Assembly (NCBI RefSeq): GCF_937890665.1
Contig: NZ_CALADU010000047.1
Span: 1 to 6,094 of the forward strand
Direction of reading: 5' to 3'
Source of the DNA: an uncultured Subdoligranulum sp.
Lineage (GTDB): Bacteria > Bacillota_A > Clostridia > Oscillospirales > Ruminococcaceae
Length of the DNA: 6,094 nucleotides
Shown: positions 1 through 5,293 of the stretch, one piece after another
Numbering within the stretch: the first letter of the stretch is position 1
Layout: every line of letters starts with the position of its first letter
Notes under the pieces: generated by a model
Databases searched by the model: none
Told to the model about the DNA's origin: nothing
What the model saw: the letters and a program-made list of their open reading frames with translations, nothing else
Translations under genes and position numbers: made by a program

Positions 1-88
1 ACCACCACCATTCATTTTCGGGGTTGACTTTTAATAGTTAATCTTTCTGTATAAAGCGGGCCTATGCCGCGGTCTCTTTTCTGGCTCC
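1..88. other. Left-edge non-coding stretch, probable leader of a leftward gene
   Basis: No open frame with a ribosome binding site is visible on either strand. On the minus strand this is the probable 5' leader of a transcript from the promoter at 89-117. It contains a weak GCGG/CCGC hairpin (56-70, 4-bp stem, 7-base loop) and then AT-rich sequence. Two minus-strand ATG triplets (15-13 and 11-9) run into the edge followed by GGT or GTG repeats, but neither has a Shine-Dalgarno sequence, so no gene is called. Confidence 0.3.
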
Positions 89-117
89 AGTATACCATAT
101 TCCGACAAATTTGTGGA
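89..117 (-). promoter_or_regulatory. Leftward sigma-A promoter with extended -10
   Basis: On the minus strand there is a -35-like TCCACA (117-112), a 17-base spacer, and the -10 box TATACT (94-89) preceded by TGG, which makes an extended -10. It lies just downstream of the hisS terminator and points away from hisS, so it most likely starts a separate transcription unit whose coding region is beyond the left edge. Transcription would begin near 82. The first 80 bases of that transcript show no clear ribosome binding site before the ATG triplets near 9-15, so they read as untranslated leader. The -35 match is only 4 of 6; the extended -10 carries the call. Confidence 0.5.
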
Positions 118-143
118 TTACATCTTCCCAACAAAACGGCAAC

Positions 144-179
144 AAAAAAGGAACAGATGGCCGCAAGGCCATCTGTTCC
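144..179 (-). terminator. Rho-independent terminator of hisS
   Basis: A perfect 13-bp inverted repeat (150-162 with 167-179) has a four-base loop. Read on the minus strand it is followed at once by six T residues (149-144) and, after one G, two more. It begins 12 bases beyond the hisS stop codon, the expected place and orientation for the end of the hisS transcript. On the plus strand there is no T tract after the stem, so it should not work as a plus-strand terminator. Confidence 0.93.
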
Positions 180-191
180 GTAAAACTTGGG

Positions 192-1439
192 TTATTCTGC
201 TTTTTGCCCCAACAGCTTCAGGTCGTCGTTGTCGGCAAACGCTACCGCCGCGTATCCGGCCGCTTCCAATGTGCCGAACTGTTTGCCCAATTTTTTGGCC
301 TGCGGCAGTACGGTTACATCGTAGTCGGCGCGCAGCGTTTGGGCTTTGGCCAGCACGGCGGCAAAGTCGGCGTCCTTGCAGTAGAGCAGCGCCAGCCGCT
401 TTTTGGCACCGGGAATCTGGTAGCCCTGCTCCAGCAGGATGCCGCAGACCCGCTCGAACCCGATGGAGAAGCCCACCGCCGGAACCTGCTGGCCGATGAA
501 CTTGCCTACCATGTTGTCGTACCGGCCGCCTCCAGCTACGGCGCCGCTGAACTGCGGGCAGGTGACCTCAAACACCATGCCGGTATAATACCCCTGCCCA
601 CGGACCAGACTGGGGGCGTAGGCAATCCCATACCGACCCGCGGCGATCTTCTCGCTGGTGGCAATGACATAGCGCAGATCAGCGGTCAGGGCATCGTCGT
701 CCACCTTGGCGGCTACCGTGTCCAGACTGAAATCACCGGCCCGCAGGAAGGCGTCCAGTGCTTCCACGGCTTCGGCGGCGAAACCTTTCTCGGTCAATTC
801 GTTCTTGACACCATCGGCACCGATCTTGTCCAGCTTGTCAAAGCTGATGCAAACCGAATCCAACTCATCGGCAGCAAAGCCCGTCTTTTCCAGCATGGCC
901 CGCAGGATGCGGCGGTCATTGATGTTCACGGTGAACCCGGTAAAGCCGATGGCCAGCAACGCACGGGCGGTTACGTCGATGAGTTCCACCTCGGCGTTGG
1001 GGCTGGAATCGCCCAAAATATCGATGTCACATTGCACAAATTCCCGCAGGCGGCCTTTCTGGGGGCGCTCGGCGCGGTAGACGCGATCGGTCTGAATGAC
1101 CTTGAACGGCGTGGGCAGTTCGTTGCGATTGGCGGCATAATAGCGGGAAAGGGGCAGCGTCAAGTCGTAGCGCAGACCCATATCGGACAGTTGCTTTTCG
1201 TCCCCGCTAGCCAGCGCCTTTTCCAGCTTGTCGCCGCGCTTCAATACTTTAAAAATCAGGTTGAGGTTGTCACCGCCATCGCTCTTGTCCAGATTCTCCA
1301 TATCTTCCAAAATAGGGGTGGAGATCCGCTGGAATCCGGCGGCGCGGTAGGTGGCCAGAATCTGGCCCTGAATATAGTCGCGCAGTGCCTGCTCGTGGGG
1401 CAGCAGGTCGCGCATGCCTTTTAACGGCTGGGTTTTCAT
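192..1439 (-). CDS. hisS: Histidyl-tRNA synthetase
   Basis: This cytoplasmic class II synthetase charges tRNA-His with histidine using ATP. The 415-residue protein shows the family motifs in order: motif 1 around GFQRISTPILED (35-46), motif 2 around TDRVYRAERPQKGR (117-130) with REFVQCDIDILG after it, the HisA signature LVRGQGYYTG (278-287), the HisB loop AGGGRYDNM (302-310) and motif 3 AVGFSIGFER (321-330). The HisA arginine and the C-terminal domain argue against the paralogue HisZ. The core (LRYDLTLPLSRY, NINDRRIL, QCDIDILG) resembles the eukaryotic/Bacteroidetes-like branch more than the E. coli type. The anticodon-binding domain from about residue 346 is only about 70 residues, shorter than the usual 90-100. 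The ATG at 1439 is chosen because AAGGAG lies 9 bases upstream; a TTG at 1445 would leave only 3. The gene has its own promoter and terminator and appears monocistronic, with no room for a T-box leader. Confidence 0.96.
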   Translation of the reverse strand: MKTQPLKGMRDLLPHEQALRDYIQGQILATYRAAGFQRISTPILEDMENLDKSDGGDNLNLIFKVLKRGDKLEKALASGDEKQLSDMGLRYDLTLPLSRYYAANRNELPTPFKVIQTDRVYRAERPQKGRLREFVQCDIDILGDSSPNAEVELIDVTARALLAIGFTGFTVNINDRRILRAMLEKTGFAADELDSVCISFDKLDKIGADGVKNELTEKGFAAEAVEALDAFLRAGDFSLDTVAAKVDDDALTADLRYVIATSEKIAAGRYGIAYAPSLVRGQGYYTGMVFEVTCPQFSGAVAGGGRYDNMVGKFIGQQVPAVGFSIGFERVCGILLEQGYQIPGAKKRLALLYCKDADFAAVLAKAQTLRADYDVTVLPQAKKLGKQFGTLEAAGYAAVAFADNDDLKLLGQKAE

Positions 1440-1448
1440 CGGCAATGG

Positions 1449-1454
1449 CTCCTT
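1449..1454 (-). promoter_or_regulatory. hisS ribosome binding site (decides the start)
   Basis: AAGGAG on the minus strand sits 9 bases before the ATG at 1439-1437 and only 3 bases before an in-frame TTG at 1445-1443. The spacing favours the ATG and a protein beginning MKTQPLKG. Confidence 0.85.
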
Positions 1455-1459
1455 ATTCT

Positions 1460-1465
1460 TATAAT
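1460..1465 (+). promoter_or_regulatory. Possible -10 box for the MFS gene
   Basis: A perfect TATAAT is present on the plus strand 76 bases before the transporter start codon. No convincing -35 hexamer lies 16-18 bases upstream (that position falls at the first codons of hisS), and there is no TG extension. It is the best rightward candidate in the divergent region but remains weak. Confidence 0.25.
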
Positions 1466-1466
1466 G

Positions 1467-1478
1467 TTATCATGATAA
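1467..1478. repeat. 12-bp perfect palindrome over the hisS -10 box
   Basis: TTATCATGATAA is its own reverse complement and contains the whole hisS -10 box (1472-1477). It lies between two divergent genes, so a dimeric DNA-binding protein here could block hisS transcription and perhaps affect the transporter gene. No regulator gene is adjacent and no known operator consensus is recognised. The function is inferred from position only. Confidence 0.4.
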
Positions 1479-1500
1479 ACTTCCCGCCGCATTTTGTCAA
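1472..1500 (-). promoter_or_regulatory. hisS promoter (sigma-A type)
   Basis: On the minus strand there is a perfect -35 TTGACA (1500-1495), a 17-base spacer and the -10 box TATCAT (1477-1472, 5 of 6). Transcription would begin near 1465, leaving a leader of about 25 bases. That is long enough for the ribosome binding site but far too short for a T-box. A perfect 12-bp palindrome (1467-1478) covers the -10 box. Confidence 0.8.
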
Positions 1501-1526
1501 TGCAAACCGGGCATACTCAAAACAGA

Positions 1527-1532
1527 GGGGAG
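1527..1532 (+). promoter_or_regulatory. MFS ribosome binding site (decides the start)
   Basis: GGGGAG ends 9 bases before the ATG at 1542. The open frame extends upstream to an ATG at 1494, but that start has no ribosome binding site and overlaps the hisS -35 region. The 1542 start is preferred. Confidence 0.75.
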
Positions 1533-1541
1533 TGGAAAGCC

Positions 1542-2699
1542 ATGGCAAAACAGAACCGCGGTCCGTACATTTTGGCGGCGGGGGTCGGTGTTCAGATGCT
1601 TACCGGCATTCCGGCGGCATGGGGTGTTTTTCAACGGCCGGTAATGCAGGGATACAGTTTGTCCCGCGGTCAGGCGATGTTGGGCTTTGCCGTGTTGGTA
1701 GCCGCCTACGGGGTAGGGTGTGCTGTGGGCGGGCTGCTGCAGGACCGCCGCGGCCCCCGCACGGCGGGGTTATGGGGGACCGCCTTGCTGGCCGGGGGCT
1801 TCTTTGCGGCGGCGCTGGTGCCGGCAGGCAATGCGCCGCTCTTTTTGCTGGTTTACAGTGTGCCGGTGGGGGTAGGCAGCGCGTTTTTGGCACCCGCCGT
1901 CATGGCATGCGCCCAAAAATGGTATCAGAATCGAAAAGGATGGGCTACTGGGGTGACCGGAGTGGCGATGGGGCTTTCCGGTGCGTTTTTTACCCTCTTT
2001 GTCAAAGGCGTCGGTGGACGGTGGGGCATCCGCATCTGTTTTGCGGCGCTGGGGGCCATCATGCTGCTGGTTTGCGGTGCCGGGGCAGCCATTTTGCAGG
2101 ACCCGCCCTGTACAGGGAACGCGAAGGCTGCCCAGCAGGGAATGAATCACCGGCAGATGATCCGCACCCGGGCCTACAAGCTGTGTGTGGCGGCGGTGGC
2201 GCTCAGCTCGCCGCCGGTGCTGCTCTTCAGCCCGGAGATCTTTTCCATTGCCGCCGACCGGGGACTGCCGGAAAACGCGGCTCCTTTCAGCATTGTGCTG
2301 GGGTCGGCGGCCAGTGCTGCCGGGCGGTTGCTTTGCCCGGCGGGCAGTGACCGTTTTGGCCGCAAGCGGGTGCTGTATCTCGTTTATCTGGGGCTGGCGG
2401 CGGGTTCGGTCTGGTTTGCCTTTGCACAAAATTGGTGGGTGTTGGCTTCCTATGCGCTCCTGACTTTTTTCTATTCCGGCGGGGCTGCGGTACAGCCTGC
2501 TTTGAACACCGACCTGTTCGGTCTGCGGCATGCCGGGGTCAACTACGGCTTTATTGCGTTGGGGATGAGCGCCGGCAGTCTGCTGAGTTATATCGGCAGT
2601 CAGGCACTGCCGTTAGCGGCCCGGCATTGGCTGGCTGGCGGCTGTGCATTGGTGGGATTATTTTGTGTTAGACTTGTAAAACCCGTGGGCGAATCTTGA
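1542..2699 (+). CDS. MFS transporter, oxalate/formate antiporter (OFA)-like
   Basis: This is a 385-residue inner-membrane secondary transporter of the major facilitator superfamily with about 12 hydrophobic segments. Motif A occurs in the first half as GGLLQDRRGPR (63-73) and again in the second half as PAGSDRFGRKR (266-276). The KWYQNRKGWATGV segment (126-138) and DLFGLRHAGVNYGFIALG (324-341) match the pattern of the OFA family, whose members carry oxalate, formate and other small monocarboxylates. The hydrophilic loop at about 187-208 separates the two six-helix halves. The substrate cannot be read from the sequence and no metabolic gene adjoins it, so OFA-like describes the fold and subfamily only. 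It is divergent from hisS and ends 77 bases before the next gene, with no convincing plus-strand terminator between them, so some read-through is possible. Confidence 0.88.
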   Translation: MAKQNRGPYILAAGVGVQMLTGIPAAWGVFQRPVMQGYSLSRGQAMLGFAVLVAAYGVGCAVGGLLQDRRGPRTAGLWGTALLAGGFFAAALVPAGNAPLFLLVYSVPVGVGSAFLAPAVMACAQKWYQNRKGWATGVTGVAMGLSGAFFTLFVKGVGGRWGIRICFAALGAIMLLVCGAGAAILQDPPCTGNAKAAQQGMNHRQMIRTRAYKLCVAAVALSSPPVLLFSPEIFSIAADRGLPENAAPFSIVLGSAASAAGRLLCPAGSDRFGRKRVLYLVYLGLAAGSVWFAFAQNWWVLASYALLTFFYSGGAAVQPALNTDLFGLRHAGVNYGFIALGMSAGSLLSYIGSQALPLAARHWLAGGCALVGLFCVRLVKPVGES

Positions 2700-2717
2700 A
2701 AAAACGCCTTGGGGCGT
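2699..2717 (-). terminator. Weak minus-strand terminator-like hairpin after the MFS gene
   Basis: A 5-bp GC-rich stem (2704-2708 with 2713-2717, loop TTGG) begins five bases after the MFS stop. On the plus strand it is preceded by six A residues and not followed by T residues. Read on the minus strand it becomes a short stem followed by T6, the form of an intrinsic terminator. No minus-strand gene lies to the right, so if functional it would stop antisense transcripts. The stem is short. Confidence 0.3.
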
Positions 2718-2721
2718 GTAG

Positions 2722-2735
2722 ACTATAAACTATAA
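2722..2735 (+). repeat. Tandem 7-bp repeat with a possible -10 box
   Basis: Two perfect tandem copies of ACTATAA stand in the gap before the ligase-like gene. The second copy forms TATAAG (2731-2736), which could be a -10 box with TTGGGG (2709-2714) 16 bases upstream as a poor -35. This is a tentative promoter for the following gene; the tandem repeat itself is certain. Confidence 0.3.
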
Positions 2736-2765
2736 GGGTTATATCTCGTTTGGTTATCAATTTTG

Positions 2766-2772
2766 AAGGAGG
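2766..2772 (+). promoter_or_regulatory. Ribosome binding site of the ligase-like gene
   Basis: AAGGAGG is a near-perfect Shine-Dalgarno sequence 4 bases before the ATG at 2777. The spacing is tight. The next in-frame ATG at 2786 would be 13 bases away, which is too far. The upstream in-frame start at 2750 would place this site inside the coding region and is rejected. Confidence 0.75.
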
Positions 2773-2776
2773 ACCC

Positions 2777-4441
2777 ATGCAGCAAATGATCCGGCTGCGA
2801 CAGTTCGCAGCGCGCTCAGCTACCGCTTTTTTGTTGGCGGTGCTTTGCGTTTACCCCTTATACATTGACAAATTTTCCAATCTCGGTGTGGTCAAATTCA
2901 CCGGTGTTTGCACCCTGTCTTGGGCATTCTGCCTATGGATCGGCGCGTTGGCGCTGGTGGGAGCGGCTCCCCACAGTGGCCGATTCTCCGGCAAAGATAC
3001 GACGCTTTGGGCGCTGGGGGCTGTGGTGCTCACCGGCCTTATTTCCACCGTGGCGTCCCTGTCGCCGATCTCTTCCTTCTGGGGATTGGGCGGCTATTAC
3101 GGCGGGTTTATGATGGTGCTGTTTACCGCAGCCAGCTACCTGACAGTGCGGGCTTTTGCACCGCAGGACCTGCTCAATGGACTGACTTTCTGTGTGGGCA
3201 TTACGACGGCCATCGTTACGGTGTTGTATGTGCTCAACATTTTTAATATAGATCTCATCGGCACCTATGCCGATACCGCCGTGGTGGAGCGCGCCCAGTT
3301 CTTCTCTACGCTGGGGCAGAAAAACTTCAACTCCGGGTTTATGGCGTTTGCGCTGCCATTGGTATTCTATGCCTTTTTGGTGGCACGGGGCGTACGGCAC
3401 ACGCTGTTTTATGGCGTGCCGGCCTTTTTCGGCGGTTTGGCCCTTGCGGTGGTGGATGCCGAAGGACTGGCATTGGGAATTGGGGTGGCTGTGCTGGTGC
3501 TGATGTGCCAGAAGATGTTCACCACCCGCACGCTGCGCCGCATTGCGGTCATCGGTGCGTTTTTCTTTTTCCACGCCGGGTGGATGCAGTACATGCGCAC
3601 CCATGTGTATACGCAAGGTGGTAAGCCTATGCTGGCGGCGCTGGGCCATATGGGCGTGGAAGGTTTTGTGATCTGCACCTTGTTGTGGGCCGTGCTGCGG
3701 TTTGGTCTGCGGGGGAGGGAAATTCCTCTCTGGCGTGCCGGACGGGTGGTGGCAGCGGTGGCGGTGATCGCCACGGTGCTGCTCTATGCGTTGGCCAACT
3801 TCTGGCCGGGCTTCCCCAGTTTGGGCCGGTTGGACGATGTCCTGATCATCAACGACGATTGGGGCACCTACCGGGGCACCGCGTGGCGCATCACCTGGAG
3901 CACCTGGCTGGACCAGCCGCTGTGGCGCAAAATCGTGGGCGTGGGCACCGGCATGATGCACACCGCTATGATGGCGTGGGCGGGCAGCGATGTCACCGAC
4001 CGTATGAAAACCTTCTATGCGGCCCATAATGAGTATCTGGAACAGTTGCTGACCACCGGCCTGCTGGGACTGGCCGCATGGCTGTGGTTTATCGCATCCC
4101 ATCTGCGCAAGGCTGCCAAAAACTGGCTGCGGCCCGGGGTGGCGCCGGTGACGCTGGCGTTGGTCAGTTATCTGACCCACGCGGTGGTATCCATCCGGGT
4201 ATCGATGATCTTCCCGGAGATTATGATGCTCTTTGCGCTGCTGCAGGTCTTCTGCCTGCCGCCGGAGGAAGAAACGCTTCCTCTGGAAAAAGCCCACCGC
4301 GGTAAGGGGAAAAAGGTCAAACTCGAAGCACAGCCCAAACCGGGGCTGGTTCGCCTTTGGGCACCCCCGGCGGTGGCAGCCATCGTCATGATGGCGGTGT
4401 GCGGGGCGGCTTCCCGGGTGCTGTTCGGTTTCTTGTTTTAA
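2777..4441 (+). CDS. O-antigen ligase/polymerase (Wzy_C)-family membrane protein
   Basis: This is a 554-residue polytopic membrane protein with about 12 hydrophobic segments. The recognisable signatures are LGQKNFNSGF (179-188, the position of the family's GNPNF-like motif), the periplasmic-type block GTYRGTAWRITWSTW followed by PLW and GVGTG (363-391), and AAHNEYLEQLLTTGLLGL (415-432). The AHNEYL motif after an R-G-x-x-W block is typical of the Wzy_C/O-antigen ligase superfamily, whose members polymerise lipid-linked glycans or transfer them to an acceptor on the outer face of the membrane. In a Gram-positive-type genome the substrate would be a capsular, wall or teichoic-type polymer, or protein glycosylation; which one is not shown. 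After the core comes a charged, lysine-rich segment (about 496-522) and one more C-terminal membrane helix (about 527-553). No glycosyltransferase or flippase gene lies within the window, so the neighbourhood gives no help. Confidence 0.83.
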   Translation: MQQMIRLRQFAARSATAFLLAVLCVYPLYIDKFSNLGVVKFTGVCTLSWAFCLWIGALALVGAAPHSGRFSGKDTTLWALGAVVLTGLISTVASLSPISSFWGLGGYYGGFMMVLFTAASYLTVRAFAPQDLLNGLTFCVGITTAIVTVLYVLNIFNIDLIGTYADTAVVERAQFFSTLGQKNFNSGFMAFALPLVFYAFLVARGVRHTLFYGVPAFFGGLALAVVDAEGLALGIGVAVLVLMCQKMFTTRTLRRIAVIGAFFFFHAGWMQYMRTHVYTQGGKPMLAALGHMGVEGFVICTLLWAVLRFGLRGREIPLWRAGRVVAAVAVIATVLLYALANFWPGFPSLGRLDDVLIINDDWGTYRGTAWRITWSTWLDQPLWRKIVGVGTGMMHTAMMAWAGSDVTDRMKTFYAAHNEYLEQLLTTGLLGLAAWLWFIASHLRKAAKNWLRPGVAPVTLALVSYLTHAVVSIRVSMIFPEIMMLFALLQVFCLPPEEETLPLEKAHRGKGKKVKLEAQPKPGLVRLWAPPAVAAIVMMAVCGAASRVLFGFLF

Positions 4442-4468
4442 GAAAAAAGGGAAGAAACGGGGAAAAAA

Positions 4469-4496
4469 CGAGGCGTTAGCATAGCCTAACGTCTTG
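4469..4496 (+). repeat. 11-bp hairpin downstream of the ligase-like gene
   Basis: On the plus-strand RNA, 4469-4479 pairs with 4486-4496 in an 11-bp stem (9 Watson-Crick, 2 G-U) around the loop CAUAGC. The core is CGTTAG/CTAACG. It starts 28 bases after the ligase-like stop codon. No U tract follows; instead A6 tracts flank both sides (4463-4468 and 4498-4503). It could form the 3' end of the upstream transcript, or act as a DNA operator, since its right arm reaches into the -35 box of the next promoter. On the minus strand the two G-U pairs become A-C mismatches, followed by T6. Confidence 0.6.
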
Positions 4497-4500
4497 CAAA
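4483..4500 (+). repeat. Gapped direct repeat, copy 1 (over the -35 box)
   Basis: This is AGCCTAAC, four unshared bases, then TGCAAA. The same arrangement recurs 56 bases downstream at 4539-4556 with identical spacing, giving 14 of 18 identical positions. This copy overlaps both the right arm of the 4469-4496 hairpin and the -35 hexamer TTGCAA (4494-4499). Confidence 0.6.
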
Positions 4501-4522
4501 AAACGCTTCGACCCTTTATAAT
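4494..4522 (+). promoter_or_regulatory. Promoter of the NifU-like/GGGtGRT operon
   Basis: The -35 is TTGCAA (4494-4499, 4 of 6), followed by a 17-base spacer and a perfect -10 TATAAT (4517-4522). Transcription would begin near 4529, giving a leader of about 40 bases to the ATG at 4569. The leader includes a small hairpin (4527-4545; UUAG with CUAA and CU with AG, one bulged C) just before the ribosome binding site. The strong codon bias of the two genes fits an actively used promoter. Confidence 0.78.
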
Positions 4523-4538
4523 AAACTTAGCTGTGAAA

Positions 4539-4556
4539 AGCCTAACAATATGCAAA
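4539..4556 (+). repeat. Gapped direct repeat, copy 2 (leader, reaching the ribosome binding site)
   Basis: This second copy of AGCCTAAC-N4-TGCAAA lies about 10-27 bases into the predicted transcript. Its last bases run into the AAGGAG ribosome binding site (4555-4560). In RNA, its CCUAAC could compete with copy 1 for pairing with the upstream GUUAG arm if a transcript reads through from the ligase-like gene. Confidence 0.6.
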
Positions 4557-4568
4557 GGAGAGAAAATT

Positions 4569-5273
4569 ATGATCGAATACTCCGCACAGGTCAACAACAT
4601 GTGCCCGATCACAAAAGGGCCCAAGCACGGTCCCGCGCCCATTCCCGAAGAGGGCGAATGGGTAAAGGCCTATAAAATTGAGGATATCAGCGGCTATACC
4701 CACGGTGTGGGCTGGTGTGCTCCCCAGCAGGGTACCTGCAAGCTCAGCCTGAACATCAAGAACGGCATCATCGAGGAAGCTTTGGTCGAGACCATCGGCT
4801 GCTCCGGTATGACCCACTCTGCCGCTATGGCTGGCGAGATCCTGCCCGGCAAGACCATTCTGGAAGCGCTGAACACCGACCTCGTCTGCGACGCTATCAA
4901 CGTTGCTATGCGTGAGCTGTTCCTGCAGATCGTCTATGGCCGCAGCCAGACCGCTTTCTCTGAGAACGGCCTGCCTGTCGGCGCTGGTCTGGATGACTTG
5001 GGCAAAGGTCTGCGCAGCATGACCGGCACCATTTTCTCCACCAAGGCTAAGGGCGTTCGTTACCTCGAACTGACCGAGGGCTACATCCTCAAGACCGCTC
5101 TGGACAAGGACAATCAGGTCATCGGTTACCAGTTTGTCCGCCTCGGCAAGATGATGGAAGACATCCGCCACGGCAAGGATCCCAAGGAAGCCTACGAGAA
5201 GAACATCGGCACCTACGGCCGCTTCTCTGCCGAGCAGGGCGCTGTCAAGTACATCGACCCGCGTGAAGAATAA
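4569..5273 (+). CDS. NifU/IscU-like iron-sulfur cluster scaffold protein
   Basis: This 234-residue cytoplasmic protein has an N-terminal half that aligns by eye with the NifU_N/IscU scaffold fold. TCKLSLNIKNGIIEEALVET (56-75) and IGCSGMTHSAAMAGEI (76-91) correspond to the first and second scaffold cysteine regions, and GKTILEALNTDLVCDAI (94-110) to the third. Candidate ligands are C50 or C57, C78 and C107; C12 is extra. The canonical CGD of IscU, with its aspartate, is absent: C57 is followed by KL. Residues from about 120 to 234 form a C-terminal extension that IscU (about 130 residues) lacks. The start at 4569 has AAGGAG 8 bases upstream; the frame continues upstream to 4494, but that lies in the -35 box. 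It is followed after 20 bases by the GGGtGRT gene, a pairing I recall from other Clostridia. Codons are strongly biased (AAG, GGC, ATC, TTC, CGC/CGT), suggesting high expression. A true role in cluster assembly is inferred from the fold only. Confidence 0.85.
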   Translation: MIEYSAQVNNMCPITKGPKHGPAPIPEEGEWVKAYKIEDISGYTHGVGWCAPQQGTCKLSLNIKNGIIEEALVETIGCSGMTHSAAMAGEILPGKTILEALNTDLVCDAINVAMRELFLQIVYGRSQTAFSENGLPVGAGLDDLGKGLRSMTGTIFSTKAKGVRYLELTEGYILKTALDKDNQVIGYQFVRLGKMMEDIRHGKDPKEAYEKNIGTYGRFSAEQGAVKYIDPREE

Positions 5274-5293
5274 GAGAGGGAGGAACATACACT

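Noticed and set aside
24..55. A plus-strand promoter, TTGACT with TATAAA
   Set aside because: The spacing is 20 bases, too long for a normal promoter, and no plus-strand gene lies downstream.
111..1424. A 437-residue plus-strand open frame opposite hisS
   Set aside because: It is antisense to a clear histidyl-tRNA synthetase, has no ribosome binding site, and is a low-complexity shadow of GC-rich codons.
192..1439. HisZ (regulatory paralogue) instead of HisRS
   Set aside because: The catalytic signatures, including the HisA arginine, and a C-terminal domain are present, and no histidine biosynthesis genes adjoin it.
1440..1445. TTG start two codons upstream for hisS
   Set aside because: The Shine-Dalgarno sequence would be only 3 bases away; the ATG at 1439 has a 9-base spacing.
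1440..1541. A T-box riboswitch upstream of hisS
   Set aside because: The predicted transcript leader is only about 25 bases, and no T-box sequence is visible.
4494..4568. A 25-residue N-terminal extension of the NifU-like protein
   Set aside because: It would begin inside the -35 box and run through the -10 box and ribosome binding site. The ATG at 4569 has a well-spaced AAGGAG.
2933..4642. A 569-residue minus-strand open frame opposite the ligase-like gene
   Set aside because: It is rich in His/Gln/Arg/Pro with no domain or membrane pattern and has no promoter. It also crosses the operon promoter and two gene boundaries. It reflects GC-rich codon bias on the real strand.
4542..5288. A 248-residue minus-strand open frame opposite the NifU-like gene
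   Set aside because: It is a shadow frame without a ribosome binding site. The plus strand has a convincing scaffold protein.
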